Numbered from the stretch's first letter, positions 25,512 through 34,535 are shown. The stretch: 64,000 bases of DNA from UBA1672 sp964352665 (GCA_964352665.1 CAYGSJ010000003.1:203245-267244), one strand, 5' to 3'. Translations and numbers: made by a program. Notes: generated by a model not told the origin, from the letters alone.

Positions 25512-26879
25512 ATGATCCAGATTTTTGAAAATACTTTGAAAATATTTTTTATAGCAGCGATGATTGTTTTATTTTCTGCTGTGCCGTCACATGCACAAAC
25601 ATCATCCCTTCAAATTATCAGGGATACTGAAATAGAAAACACATTGCGTAGCTGGGGTAGTCCGGTGTTTAAATCCGCTGGGCTCGATCCGAACGCGGTA
25701 AAAATTATTTTGGTTGAAAGTGATACAATTAACGCATTTGTTGCTGGTGGCTCGAATATATTTTTCTATACAGGACTGATTAGCAAAACCGAAACACCGG
25801 GAGAACTTATCGGTGTTATCGCGCATGAAACAGGTCATATTGCCGGAGGGCACCTTATTCGTGCGCGAGAAGCGCTGGAGAGAGCTTCGTATGAAAGTAT
25901 TGTTGGCACCATAATCGGTGTTGGAGCGGCGCTGGCAACCGGAGATGGATCCGCTCTTCCTGCAATTGCTCTGGGAGGAAGTGCGGTCGCACAACGTCGC
26001 TACTTCGCGCATAGCCGTGTTCATGAATCAAGTGCAGATCAGGCCGCGATAAGTTTTCTGGATGAGGCCGGTATTAATCCTTCCGGTATGGCTAGTTTTA
26101 TGGACAAGCTAAAGGCCGAGAATTATGTGCCGGAAAATCAACAAAGCGAATATGTCCGCACTCACCCGCTGGTCGAAAGCCGTATCCAGGCTTTGCAAAG
26201 ACGCATTGAGTCTTCTCCTAATAAAGACAAACCCTATCCGAAACTATGGTTGGAAGATCACGCAAGAATGAAAGCCAAATTGATGGGCTTTATTAATCCG
26301 GGGCAAATTCCATGGGTATATGATGACAAGGATGTTTCTGTGGCCGCACAATATGCACGCGCGATTGCCGCCTATAGGAATAACGGTGTCGACGAGGCGC
26401 TGGGCCGTATTGATAAACTAATCTCTATCGAACCTAATAATCCTTATTTTCTAGAACTTAAGGGTCAAATGCTGGTTGATTTTGGTCGCGTAGAAGAGGC
26501 CATTAGCTATTACCGTAAAGCCGTTGGAATTTTACCGGACGCGTCGTTATTGCGTATTGCGTTGGCACATGCCTTGATAGAATCGGCAAAGAACAATCAG
26601 GCCAAATTGCTTAATGAAGCCGTGGAAGAACTAGAACGTGCCCTGCACGATGAGTCACGCTCAACCCGAGTTCATCGTCTTTTGGCAACGGCTTACGGTC
26701 GTTTAGAGCAAGAAAACAAGGCGAAACTCCATCTGGCGGAAGAAGCTGTCTTACAAAGACAGTATTCCTACGCACAACAGCACGCACAATCCGTGTTGGA
26801 AAGTGAAAAAGAGGGCAGTAATCTCTGGATTCAGGCGCGCGATATTATTTCTTTCATAGAAACAGCGAAAAAAGGGTGA
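25512..26879 (+). CDS. Periplasmic M48 metalloprotease with TPR repeats (BepA-like)
   Basis: A 455-residue protein with a signal peptide (IVLFSAVPSHAQ). The zinc site HETGH lies in VIAHETGHIAGGHLIRAR at about residue 104, and the third ligand Glu in VHESSADQAAISFLDEAG at about 173. These define the M48 family. The C-terminal region (about 275-430) contains TPR repeats, for example PNNPYFLELKGQMLVDFGRV and LLRIALAHALIESAKNN. This architecture is that of BepA/YfgC, which degrades or assists misassembled outer membrane proteins. The next two genes encode DsbA-like thiol proteins, so the cluster reads as envelope protein quality control. Confidence 0.93.
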   Translation: MIQIFENTLKIFFIAAMIVLFSAVPSHAQTSSLQIIRDTEIENTLRSWGSPVFKSAGLDPNAVKIILVESDTINAFVAGGSNIFFYTGLISKTETPGELIGVIAHETGHIAGGHLIRAREALERASYESIVGTIIGVGAALATGDGSALPAIALGGSAVAQRRYFAHSRVHESSADQAAISFLDEAGINPSGMASFMDKLKAENYVPENQQSEYVRTHPLVESRIQALQRRIESSPNKDKPYPKLWLEDHARMKAKLMGFINPGQIPWVYDDKDVSVAAQYARAIAAYRNNGVDEALGRIDKLISIEPNNPYFLELKGQMLVDFGRVEEAISYYRKAVGILPDASLLRIALAHALIESAKNNQAKLLNEAVEELERALHDESRSTRVHRLLATAYGRLEQENKAKLHLAEEAVLQRQYSYAQQHAQSVLESEKEGSNLWIQARDIISFIETAKKG

Positions 26880-26938
26880 CTTTTTCGTTTTGTACACGAA
26901 TAATAAAAGAGCAACACATTTCATCAAGGAGCGAAATT

Positions 26939-27709
26939 TTGATAAAACAAACAAGAAATTTAAAGTATATGGCTTTGACTTTAGGGACATGTGCTGCTGC
27001 ACTGCTAGCACCAGTGCAAACTGTCCATGCGGAGGCTTTTTCAACGGAGCAGGTTCAGGAAATTGAGGGACTGTTTAAGAAATTTTTGGCCGAAAATCCG
27101 GAGCTAATTTTGAAATCAGTCGATGATTACCGTGCGGAGCAGGAGGCAAAATCGCAACTATCTGCCCAGGAAAATCTGTCAGCACATATGGCTTATTTTT
27201 CTGACAAGAACTTGCCAGCGGCAGGGAATGTAGATGGTGATGTTACGATTGTAGAGTTTTTCGATTATAACTGTGGTTATTGTAGAAAAGCTTTTGAGGA
27301 TATCATGAAACTGATCGAAGTAGATACAAAGGTCAGAGTGGTTTTCATGGAACTTCCGATTTTGAGCCCTTCTTCAAGAACAATGGCTCAATTGGCTTTA
27401 GGCGCGCATATGCAGGGCAAGTATTTTGAAATGCATGCAGCTTTGATGGATTATCGCGGAAGTCAAAGTGAAGATGAATATTATAAGATAGCATCCGGAA
27501 TAGGACTCGATATTGAAAAACTTCGGGCTGATGCGACGTCAAAACAAGTGACAGACATGTTAGATAAAGCTTCGGAAGTTGCCCGTGATCTTAGTATTCG
27601 CGGAACACCTGGATTCGTAATCGGTGAAAAAATATATCCCGGCTATATCGGCATGGAAGGATTTAAATCCGCTATAGAAGAGGCCCGCGCAGAACCTGCG
27701 GGTCAGTAA
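26939..27709 (+). CDS. DsbA-family thiol:disulfide protein
   Basis: A 256-residue periplasmic thioredoxin-like protein. I take the TTG at 26939 as start because AAGGAG (26926-26931) precedes it with 7-nt spacing, and because it gives a clean signal peptide (KYMALTLGTCAAALLAPVQTVHA). The longer reading from 26876 adds a Cys-containing leader with no support. The active site is CGYC in VEFFDYNCGYCRKAFEDI, and the cis-Pro loop is SIRGTPGFVIGEKIYPGYIG. It resembles the BdbD/ScsC/Com1 group, which oxidises or isomerises disulfides. A helical N-terminal extension (EVQEIEGLFKKFLAENPEL-type) before the thioredoxin domain recalls the trimerisation stalk of ScsC-like proteins. It follows the protease by 59 nt. 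Confidence 0.9.
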   Translation: MIKQTRNLKYMALTLGTCAAALLAPVQTVHAEAFSTEQVQEIEGLFKKFLAENPELILKSVDDYRAEQEAKSQLSAQENLSAHMAYFSDKNLPAAGNVDGDVTIVEFFDYNCGYCRKAFEDIMKLIEVDTKVRVVFMELPILSPSSRTMAQLALGAHMQGKYFEMHAALMDYRGSQSEDEYYKIASGIGLDIEKLRADATSKQVTDMLDKASEVARDLSIRGTPGFVIGEKIYPGYIGMEGFKSAIEEARAEPAGQ

Positions 27710-27749
27710 TTCAGGATATACAAAAAAAATTTAAGATGGCCATAACCTA

Positions 27750-28361
27750 ATGAAGCACACGAATACCATCCTTGCTGCGCTTCTGGTTGTGGCCGTTTTG
27801 TATCTGGTCTATGGCGTGTATAATTTGCGCAGGGATTTGTTCGAGGTCTACAACGTGCCGGATAAATATTCTTATGCGACATCTGAAACCCCTGATCTTA
27901 TTGTTGTTGATTTCAATAAATATGGTTGTGGGCATTGTAGGGCACTCCATCCGATTTTGATGGAAGCTATAAGGCAGGACGGCAATGTGCTCTATATTCC
28001 ACGCACGATTATCTACGGGCAGGAATGGGAAGAGTTTTTGGCAACAGCTGTTTATGCTGCGGCCGAACAAGGGAAATTTGCTGAAATGCATTCTCTAATT
28101 CATCAAAGATGGCCGATCAACAGCGAGAAAGTGCTTTTTGATTCCGCTCGCCAGATCGGGGTTGATACGCAAAAGCTTAGTCGTGACATGAAAAATCCGG
28201 ATATTAAAAGGAGAATCCAGGAAAACCAGAAGTTTTTCGAGGGGTGGGGCTTGCGCCGCATACCATCGCTTTTAATAGGAAAAAAGGGTATATTTACTCC
28301 CGGGGATACAACCCCAACGGTTGAAGAGGTTCTCGCCAAATTTTCTGAGGCAAGATCCTGA
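27750..28361 (+). CDS. Membrane-anchored DsbA-like thioredoxin
   Basis: A 203-residue protein with one N-terminal hydrophobic segment (ILAALLVVAVLYLVYGVYNL) that lacks a cleavage site, so it is probably anchored with the catalytic domain in the periplasm. The redox motif CGHC lies in VDFNKYGCGHCRALHPIL (about residue 57), and the cis-Pro region is RRIPSLLIGKKGIF. It is related to, but divergent from, the preceding DsbA-like protein, 40 nt upstream. A reductase/oxidase division of labour between the two is possible but is not shown by the sequence. Confidence 0.87.
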   Translation: MKHTNTILAALLVVAVLYLVYGVYNLRRDLFEVYNVPDKYSYATSETPDLIVVDFNKYGCGHCRALHPILMEAIRQDGNVLYIPRTIIYGQEWEEFLATAVYAAAEQGKFAEMHSLIHQRWPINSEKVLFDSARQIGVDTQKLSRDMKNPDIKRRIQENQKFFEGWGLRRIPSLLIGKKGIFTPGDTTPTVEEVLAKFSEARS

Positions 28362-28373
28362 TAAGGTATTAAT

Positions 28374-28808
28374 ATGAAGACAGTACTCATTCTTAATGGC
28401 CCAAATTTGAATATGTTGGGCGCTAGAGAGCCGGAAATATACGGCCATAAGACGCTTGATGACATCAAGGGACTTTGCCTTGAAAAAGCAAATGAGCTTG
28501 GTCTCACTATAGATTTCCGTCAATCAAACCATGAGGGGGAGCTTGTAGATTGGATTCAAGAGGCTTGCGGAAAGTTTGATGCCCTTATCATTAATGCGGC
28601 GGCTTACACGCACACATCTGTTGCAATCCATGATGCTCTGAAACTTCTGGATTGCCCAATCATTGAGGTGCATTTGTCCAACCCCAAGGAGCGCGAATCA
28701 TTTCGCCACAATTCTTTCATAGAGCCTCTGGCAGAGGCTGCTATTGCAGGAAAAGGCGTAGATGGCTATGTTTTGGCCCTAGAGCAGGTCGTCGGTCATT
28801 TTAATTAA
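28374..28808 (+). CDS. aroQ: 3-dehydroquinate dehydratase, type II
   Basis: A 144-residue dodecameric type II dehydroquinase acting in the shikimate pathway. It has the start VLILNGPNLNMLGAREPEIY with the lid-loop Arg/Tyr, the catalytic INAAAYTHTSVAIHDAL and IEVHLSNPKERESFRHNS with the active-site His. Length is normal. In alphaproteobacteria aroQ commonly precedes accB-accC, as here; accB begins 100 nt downstream. In that gap TTGACT (28832-28837) with a weak TATTGA 17 bp later could be a promoter. Confidence 0.97.
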   Translation: MKTVLILNGPNLNMLGAREPEIYGHKTLDDIKGLCLEKANELGLTIDFRQSNHEGELVDWIQEACGKFDALIINAAAYTHTSVAIHDALKLLDCPIIEVHLSNPKERESFRHNSFIEPLAEAAIAGKGVDGYVLALEQVVGHFN

Positions 28809-28908
28809 AAATTGTAAAATTTCTCAATGCTTTGACTTTCCGCTTCAACTTTTGTATTGAGATGTCTACACTGAACATTTGGTTATGAACAACGATAAGA
28901 TTTAATCG

Positions 28909-29361
28909 ATGAAAATTGACTCAAAAGCAATAAAAGAATTAGCTGATCTCCTTAATGAGACTGGCCTGACGGAGGTTGAAGTTGCAGATGGTGACAAGGT
29001 TATCCGTGTTAGCAAGGCCAGCACAGTGATTGCTGGCGGCGGCATGCCCTCGGTTACAATGCCGTCCGATCCTGCTGTTCCACAGCAAGCCAGTATGGAA
29101 GCCCCTGATACTGTTGCACATGCCCATCCCGGCGCGGTAAAATCTCCTATGGTTGGTACAGTCTATCTGCAGTCAGAGCCGGGGACGCCAGCTTTTGTAC
29201 AAAAAGGGGACACGGTTAATGCGGGCGATACACTTTTGATCATCGAGGCCATGAAGGTGATGAACCCGATCAAGGCCGAAAAGTCAGGCACTGTAACACA
29301 GATATTGGTTGATGACGGACACCCTGTTGAATTTGCTGATGTTCTCATGGTGATTGAATAG
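28909..29361 (+). CDS. accB: Acetyl-CoA carboxylase biotin carboxyl carrier protein
   Basis: A 150-residue BCCP. The N-terminal helix (DSKAIKELADLLNETGLTEV) is joined by a Pro/Ala linker to the biotinyl domain, with the biotinylation site EAMKVMN at Lys116. The thumb-like PMVGTVYLQSEPGTPAFVQK is also present. It carries carboxybiotin from AccC to the carboxyltransferase in the first step of fatty acid synthesis. It is followed by accC after 17 nt, forming the usual accBC operon. Confidence 0.97.
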   Translation: MKIDSKAIKELADLLNETGLTEVEVADGDKVIRVSKASTVIAGGGMPSVTMPSDPAVPQQASMEAPDTVAHAHPGAVKSPMVGTVYLQSEPGTPAFVQKGDTVNAGDTLLIIEAMKVMNPIKAEKSGTVTQILVDDGHPVEFADVLMVIE

Positions 29362-29378
29362 CCCATTGTTAGGTATAT

Positions 29379-30731
29379 ATGTTCAAAAAAATTCTCATAG
29401 CTAACCGCGGTGAAATATCCCTTCGTATTATACGTGCTTGTCGCGAGATGGGTATTCAGACTGTTGCTGTGCACTCAACTGCGGATGCTAGTTCCATGGC
29501 GGTGCGTTTGGCTGATGAATCTGTTTGTATCGGCCCACCGCCCGGAAAAGATAGCTATCTCAATATTCCTGCAATTTTGACAGCCGCATCTGTTACAGGG
29601 TCCGAAGCCATCCATCCCGGTTATGGTTTTTTATCTGAAAACGCACAGTTCGCCCGTATGGTAGAAGAACATGGTTTTACTTTCATAGGCCCTTCTGCCG
29701 ATCTGATTGAAAAAATGGGTGATAAAGTAACAGCAAAGCAAACAGTTCAAGCGCTTGGTTTGCCGGTAGTGCCTGGTTCTGAGGGCGGCGTTGAAAGTGC
29801 CGAGCATGGTCAGCAAATTTCCGAAGAAATGGGCTTTCCGGTTCTGATCAAAGCAGCCAGTGGGGGTGGTGGAAAAGGGATGCAGGTCGTGCGTTCATCT
29901 GGTGAATTTAAAGAAGCCTACAGCACGGCACGTAGCGAAGCCAAGGCCAATTTCGGGGATGATACAGTCTATATAGAAAAGTATCTGGAAAACCCCCGTC
30001 ACATCGAAATTCAGGTTTTCGGAGATTCTCACGGGAATGCCATTCACTTGGGAGAGCGTGATTGCTCTATTCAAAGGCGCCATCAAAAATTGGTCGAGGA
30101 AGGACCTTCCCCTATTCTGACCGATGAACAACGAGAAGAAATTGGAACGTTGTCTGCCGAAACAATTCGTAAACTAGGTTATGAAGGGGCCGGTACTATA
30201 GAATTTCTCTATGAAAACGGTAATTTCTATTTCATGGAAATGAATACACGGATTCAAGTCGAGCATCCGGTAACCGAAATGATCACAGGGATTGACCTGA
30301 TCGCCGAGCAAATTCGTGTTGCTGCCGGGGAGCCTTTGATGATTCATAAAAATGGATTTCGTTTCCGTGGTCATGCGATTGAAATCCGTATTAACGCCGA
30401 AGATCCCGATACCTTTATTCCCTCTCCTGGAACAATCAAACGTTTTCATGCACCAGGTGGATTAGGTGTGCGGTTCGATAGTGCAATTTATGGCGGATAT
30501 ACAATTCCACCATACTATGATTCTATGATCGGAAAGTTAATTGTACACGGACGGGATCGTGAAGAATGTATCCGCCGCCTTCGCCGTGCGATACGCGAGA
30601 CGGTTGTGGAAGGGGTAAAAACAACATTACCGCTCCATCAATGGATTCTCGATCAACCAGAATTTATATCTGGTGATTATACGATCCAATGGCTTGAACG
30701 AAAGCTGGAAGAGAAACATAAAAACGCCTGA
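29379..30731 (+). CDS. accC: Acetyl-CoA carboxylase biotin carboxylase subunit
   Basis: A 450-residue ATP-grasp enzyme that carboxylates biotin on AccB. Recognisable segments are FKKILIANRGEISLRIIRAC at the start, the IHPGYGFLSENAQFA biotin carboxylase signature, the Gly-rich ATP lid KAASGGGGKGMQVV, ERDCSIQRRHQKLVEEGPSP and MNTRIQVEHPVTEMITGIDL. Length and order after accB are as expected. No anomalies are visible. Confidence 0.98.
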   Translation: MFKKILIANRGEISLRIIRACREMGIQTVAVHSTADASSMAVRLADESVCIGPPPGKDSYLNIPAILTAASVTGSEAIHPGYGFLSENAQFARMVEEHGFTFIGPSADLIEKMGDKVTAKQTVQALGLPVVPGSEGGVESAEHGQQISEEMGFPVLIKAASGGGGKGMQVVRSSGEFKEAYSTARSEAKANFGDDTVYIEKYLENPRHIEIQVFGDSHGNAIHLGERDCSIQRRHQKLVEEGPSPILTDEQREEIGTLSAETIRKLGYEGAGTIEFLYENGNFYFMEMNTRIQVEHPVTEMITGIDLIAEQIRVAAGEPLMIHKNGFRFRGHAIEIRINAEDPDTFIPSPGTIKRFHAPGGLGVRFDSAIYGGYTIPPYYDSMIGKLIVHGRDREECIRRLRRAIRETVVEGVKTTLPLHQWILDQPEFISGDYTIQWLERKLEEKHKNA

Positions 30732-30790
30732 TTTTCCAAAAATAAGAATATCCTTTTGGGATGTTGAACCATCTGCGATATCATAAAACT

Positions 30791-31471
30791 ATGCAGATTG
30801 TCCTGACCACCGACGTATTATTGGCGGCCTATTCGCAAGGTCTTTTTCCCATGGCTGAAAGCGCGCAGAGTCCCTATGTGCACTGGTATTGTCCGGAAAT
30901 GCGCGGCCAGCTATCAATATCCGGTTTGCATATCCCGAAAAAGCTGAAAAAAGAAGTCCGTCAGATGAAAATCAAGGGAAAGACCTATGAGATCAAGATA
31001 GATAGTGATTTTGAGGCAACGATGGAGGCTTGCGCTGATCTCACGGAGGATCGTAAAGAGACCTGGATTAATAAAAACATCATCGAGGCTTATTCTAATC
31101 TGCATAAAGAGGGTTTTGCGCATTCTGTAGAGTGTTGGCAGAATGGTGAAATGGTTGGCGGGCTTTACGGGGTTGCTATTGGCGGCGCCTTTTTCGGAGA
31201 GAGCATGTTTTCAAAAGAAACAAATGCCAGCAAGGTTGCGCTGGTGCATTTGGTTGCACGTCTTCACAAAGCCGGCTTCGAAATACTGGATACGCAATTT
31301 ACGAATGAGCATCTGGAGCAGTTTGGCGTCTATGAAGTGACTTATAAAGATTATATAGAATCTCTCGGGGCAGCGCTGATAAAGAAGTGCTATTTTAACG
31401 GGTCAGGTATTTCAGAGCAAGATCTTGTGCTGGATTATCTTAAGGTTCGAGAGGACGGATCACCTGTTTGA
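30791..31471 (+). CDS. aat: Leucyl/phenylalanyl-tRNA--protein transferase
   Basis: A 226-residue Aat that attaches Leu or Phe to proteins with N-terminal Arg/Lys, making them ClpS-ClpAP substrates under the N-end rule; clpS and clpA are also in this window. The start MQIVLTTDVLLAAYSQGLFP aligns with alphaproteobacterial Aat, so I prefer the ATG at 30791 over the in-frame ATG at 30761. Other family blocks are ADLTEDRKETWINKNIIEAY, GGLYGVAIGGAFFGESMFS and LDTQFTNEHLEQFGVYEVT. The 3' end overlaps the convergent thioesterase gene by 32 nt. Confidence 0.94.
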   Translation: MQIVLTTDVLLAAYSQGLFPMAESAQSPYVHWYCPEMRGQLSISGLHIPKKLKKEVRQMKIKGKTYEIKIDSDFEATMEACADLTEDRKETWINKNIIEAYSNLHKEGFAHSVECWQNGEMVGGLYGVAIGGAFFGESMFSKETNASKVALVHLVARLHKAGFEILDTQFTNEHLEQFGVYEVTYKDYIESLGAALIKKCYFNGSGISEQDLVLDYLKVREDGSPV

Positions 31472-31979
31472 TATAGGCGTCGGCATAAACTGTTCCTGCT
31501 GAATCTTGAATTTTTGCTCTTGCAATCCGCCGGTTGTCATTGGCTCCAACCCAACTACGCATCAAATCATCAAGATCGCCATATTCATCGGGTGTAAGGA
31601 CATGGCCTGTGGTTGTTAATTCGCCACAGTCTTCTGTGATCGGCACGCGATAGCGCATATTTTCAATCCCTGCAGAGACATTGAAATGTCCCCGTGGGCA
31701 GGTGGTGACTACTGCAAACCCCGCTGCTGCGTCTAGCAGAGAAACCGCATAACCGCCATGGGCAGGGCCGTAACCATTACCGGTTACGGCCGGATCATAG
31801 TTTGACACAAGAGTTGCTTCACCTGCGCTCGCGTTCTTGAATGTAATCCCTAATGTATCATGAAAGGGAACGCGCTGTTCACCACCAATAATACGGCGCA
31901 CAAAATCCATACCGGGATGCTCGCGTAAAAACGTTCTTATTGCGGGGAACAGAATTTTTTTCTGTGGCTGGCCTGACAT
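31440..31979 (-). CDS. PaaI-like hotdog thioesterase
   Basis: A 179-residue single-hotdog protein. The segment GNGYGPAHGGYAVSLLDAAA with G-x-x-HGG is the PaaI/YigI thioesterase signature, followed by a typical central helix ending AAGFAVVTT and the RYRVPITEDCGELTTTGHVL strand region. It presumably hydrolyses an aryl- or acyl-CoA thioester. It overlaps the 3' end of aat tail to tail. The substrate is unknown. Confidence 0.85.
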   Translation of the reverse strand: MSGQPQKKILFPAIRTFLREHPGMDFVRRIIGGEQRVPFHDTLGITFKNASAGEATLVSNYDPAVTGNGYGPAHGGYAVSLLDAAAGFAVVTTCPRGHFNVSAGIENMRYRVPITEDCGELTTTGHVLTPDEYGDLDDLMRSWVGANDNRRIARAKIQDSAGTVYADAYIKQVIRPLEP

Positions 31980-32047
31980 GACAAAGTGTACTCAAATGTT
32001 AAAACTCAAGAATGACGTGTTATAGGGTTTTGCCAAAAATGTCAAAA

Positions 32048-32545
32048 TTATTGCAGAATATCGCCCTGACTCTGGGTTTCTGCAGGAAGAGGAGCAAGCT
32101 CATCACCCTCTATTTCTGTTTCTGGCTGTGCGGGGGGAATGTCTTCCTGTGCCCCGAAACATGCTATAAGCCAGACGTCATAAATAGCATGATCCATGGA
32201 TGATAAGCCCGGAGAAGAAGCAAACATCCATCCACTAAACACCCATTCAGCGTTGTCTTCCGCGTCGACTTCCCATACTTGAACAAAGGCCGAGGATTCA
32301 GGTTCATCCAGCGGGGAGGATTTCTGGCAGGTTTCGACCTTGATGTACATGGTGTCGAATTTCAACGTTGCGCCGACATCGGCTTCAAAGGTAACCGTTT
32401 TTGCTGTTATTTTATCAAGAGACTGCAATCTGACTTTTGGCTGTTCGGTCATATTTACAGCATGGGAGCATGACGGAAAAAGCGCAAAGAAAAGGGCGAT
32501 AAACCAGAGCGTATTAAAAACGTTTTTATTTTTCTTCTTTGTCAT
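32048..32545 (-). CDS. DUF2155 secreted protein
   Basis: A 165-residue protein with a signal peptide (NTLWFIALFFALFPSCSHA). The mature body LQSLDKITAKTVTFEADVGA, YIKVETCQKSSPLDEPESSA and WVFSGWMFASSPGLSSMDHA-type segment (with YDVWLIAC) is the DUF2155 family, which is characteristic of alphaproteobacteria. The C-terminal tail is acidic and Pro-rich. The start is the ATG at 32545; the longer reading from 32629 adds 28 residues that overlap mlaD deeply and precede the signal peptide. It overlaps mlaD by 20 nt. The function of the family is unknown; the position suggests an envelope role. Confidence 0.88.
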   Translation of the reverse strand: MTKKKNKNVFNTLWFIALFFALFPSCSHAVNMTEQPKVRLQSLDKITAKTVTFEADVGATLKFDTMYIKVETCQKSSPLDEPESSAFVQVWEVDAEDNAEWVFSGWMFASSPGLSSMDHAIYDVWLIACFGAQEDIPPAQPETEIEGDELAPLPAETQSQGDILQ

Positions 32546-32984
32546 CTTGCATGCTGAAAATGAATTGCCCCAAAAGTTGTTCCAGATTTTGAGGAGCCTG
32601 TGTATACTGGATGGCGCCGCCTTCTTCAATTACGTCTTCTTCTGCGCCGGGCTCAAGAGACATATAAAGCCCTCCCAAAAGACTTTCACTGCTAATGAGC
32701 GCAGCAGTATCTGAAGGAAGTTCATACCCATCTCGGATATTGATGTAAACACGTGCCAGATAAATGTCCGGCAGCAATTCAATCTTGGTTACAGACCCAA
32801 CCTTAACGCCGCTGATTTGTACACTGTCACCGGGCTTTAGGCCTCCGACACTTGAGAAATCTGCCGTGACGTTATAGCCGCTTGTATCACCGACATCAGC
32901 TGTTTTGATACTATAGTTAAGGAAAACCGCCGCAATTAAAATCACGACAGCCCCAAGAACGGTTTCTGCTAAACTACGTTTCAT
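32526..32984 (-). CDS. mlaD: MlaD-like MCE-domain lipid transport protein
   Basis: A 152-residue protein with one N-terminal membrane anchor (VLGAVVILIAAVFLNYSI) and one MCE domain (YNVTADFSSVGGLKPGDSVQ, ISGVKVGSVTKIELLP, ALISSESLLGGLYMSLEPG). MlaD hexamers bind phospholipid in the inner membrane complex that maintains outer membrane lipid asymmetry. The usual MlaE/MlaF partners are not in this window. A lone mlaD between NDUFA12 and DUF2155 genes is the usual alphaproteobacterial arrangement. Confidence 0.92.
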   Translation of the reverse strand: MKRSLAETVLGAVVILIAAVFLNYSIKTADVGDTSGYNVTADFSSVGGLKPGDSVQISGVKVGSVTKIELLPDIYLARVYINIRDGYELPSDTAALISSESLLGGLYMSLEPGAEEDVIEEGGAIQYTQAPQNLEQLLGQFIFSMQDDKEEK

Positions 32985-33081
32985 GCTTTACTCACATGTT
33001 TGTTTAAATGCTCATTAGGCGTAGCATGAGTTTACAAGATCGTAAAGTATCAAGCGGCGTAATGACCAAGTTATCTCGAAT

Positions 33082-33477
33082 TTATTCGGGTGGCGTCCAT
33101 GCTTCGTAATCGGCGGAGACTTTGTCCCTGTGTCCACCTGCCAATATGTGCCCCGGCGGCCTATAGGCCATATTTGTCCCTGTCATATTTGCTTGATGGG
33201 GTTTTTGCCATGGTTGTCTGTATGAGTCCTGATCCGCCAAAGGGATGATATTGGATTGATGGTGTAACCAGCCATGCCATTCAGCCGGAACGGAGCTGGG
33301 CTCAGGTGCCCCGTTGTACATGACCCAACGACGCGGTCTTTTATATCCCTTGATTGGCGCGGCTTCGTAATACGTATTCCCAAGCTGGTCCTTACCGATT
33401 TTTTTCCCTCGTGATTTGAGCGTAAAGAAATTGATATGTACCGGTGATAAAACCCCGAAAATTTTTAATAATCCCAT
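33082..33477 (-). CDS. NADH:ubiquinone oxidoreductase subunit NDUFA12-like
   Basis: A 131-residue homologue of the mitochondrial complex I accessory subunit NDUFA12 (B17.2). The block YYEAAPIKGYKRPRRWVMYN plus NGAPEPSSVPAEWHGWLHH is diagnostic. Among bacteria this subunit is restricted largely to alphaproteobacteria, so it is one of the best taxonomic markers in the window. It lies 97 bp upstream of mlaD on the same strand, matching the conserved alphaproteobacterial order. Confidence 0.94.
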   Translation of the reverse strand: MGLLKIFGVLSPVHINFFTLKSRGKKIGKDQLGNTYYEAAPIKGYKRPRRWVMYNGAPEPSSVPAEWHGWLHHQSNIIPLADQDSYRQPWQKPHQANMTGTNMAYRPPGHILAGGHRDKVSADYEAWTPPE

Positions 33478-33570
33478 TGTCTTATAATTTCTTAGCTATA
33501 GATTTTTGTGCTTTTCCATTTATATTGGGCGATTATGGCAGAGGAACAGAAAATCTGAAAGGGTAAAAAG

Positions 33571-34038
33571 ATGAATATTCAGTCGAGATTAAGTGAGCTT
33601 GGTTTGGTACTCCCGCAAGTTGCAGCACCTGCAGCGAATTATGTGCCCTATGTGGTATCTGGCAATACAATTTTTGTCGCGGGACAAATTCCCTTTCTCA
33701 ACAGTGAAAAAATGCATATGGGCCGCGTTGGAGAGGATCTGACAGTCGAGCAGGGGGCAGAAGCGGCCAAGGCTTGCGCGCTTAACATTCTGGCGCAGAT
33801 CAACCATGCTGTAGACGGCGATTGGAAAAAAGTGGAGCGCTGTGTGAAACTTGGTGGATTTGTAAATTGTACACCGGATTTTACAGATCACTCTTTGGTT
33901 ATTAATGGTGCCTCAAATTTAATAGGCGAAATTCTTGGAGACGCAGGAAAACACGCGCGTTTTGCCGTAGGTGCACCGTCCTTGCCTTTGGGTGTTGCTG
34001 TGGAAATTGACGCAGTTTTTGCGTTGCACCCATCTTGA
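33571..34038 (+). CDS. RidA/YjgF family protein
   Basis: A 155-residue member of the longer RidA subgroup. Visible blocks are YVPYVVSGNTIFVAGQIPFL, LNILAQINHAVDGDWKKVER, GGFVNCTPDFTDHSLVINGA and HARFAVGAPSLPLGVAVEID. RidA proteins hydrolyse reactive enamine/imine intermediates, but the subgroup members vary and some lack that activity. The gene stands alone, preceded by AAAGGG and divergent from the NDUFA12 gene. Confidence 0.9.
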   Translation: MNIQSRLSELGLVLPQVAAPAANYVPYVVSGNTIFVAGQIPFLNSEKMHMGRVGEDLTVEQGAEAAKACALNILAQINHAVDGDWKKVERCVKLGGFVNCTPDFTDHSLVINGASNLIGEILGDAGKHARFAVGAPSLPLGVAVEIDAVFALHPS

Positions 34039-34103
34039 AAAGAAAAATGCACTGGTTTAGACTTTCTTCCTGAGTGCAGATCTTCTAGGGAAAGGGAGAA
34101 ATC

Positions 34104-34535
34104 ATGGGAACCAAATGTCCTATAACCGGCGTTAATATGCAGCGCTTTGTAATGATGTGTTTGGCGGGCTTTGTGTTCGTTTTTGTTTTCGATTATTTAA
34201 TTCACGGTATTATCTTGAAAGCCGAATATAAGGATACCTCCATATTTTGGCGCAATCCGTCTGACATGAAAATATATTTTCCTATGGCAGCGATGTTGCA
34301 GCTGATGTCTGTCTTTGTGCTGGGTTATATTTTTACACGTAACTTCGAAGAAAAAGGTGTCAGAGAAGGCGTTCGCTTTGGCCTTACGCTTGGGTTGCTT
34401 GTTGGAATTTGCAGTTTTTCAATGTATGCCTATATGCCAATTACATTGACATTGGCACTGTCTTGGTTGACATCGTCTATATTAGAGGTGATTGGTCTGG
34501 GCGTCATATTTGCGTTGCTTTACAAGAACCCCTAG
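34104..34535 (+). CDS. Uncharacterised four-helix membrane protein
   Basis: A 143-residue protein with a strong Shine-Dalgarno (AGGGAG 6-11 nt upstream) and about four membrane helices: MMCLAGFVFVFVFDYLIHGI, FPMAAMLQLMSVFVLGYIF, FGLTLGLLVGICSFSMYAYM and SSILEVIGLGVIFALLY. The DYLIHGIILKAEYKDTSIFWR stretch between helices 1 and 2 reminds me of a family of small bacterial membrane proteins of unknown function. A short CPITG lies before helix 1. The convergent gene overlaps its last 4 nt. Confidence 0.78.
   Translation: MGTKCPITGVNMQRFVMMCLAGFVFVFVFDYLIHGIILKAEYKDTSIFWRNPSDMKIYFPMAAMLQLMSVFVLGYIFTRNFEEKGVREGVRFGLTLGLLVGICSFSMYAYMPITLTLALSWLTSSILEVIGLGVIFALLYKNP

Noticed and set aside
26876..26938. 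Upstream extension of the DsbA-like gene
   Set aside because: The extension has no Shine-Dalgarno and spoils the signal peptide; the TTG at 26939 follows AAGGAG.
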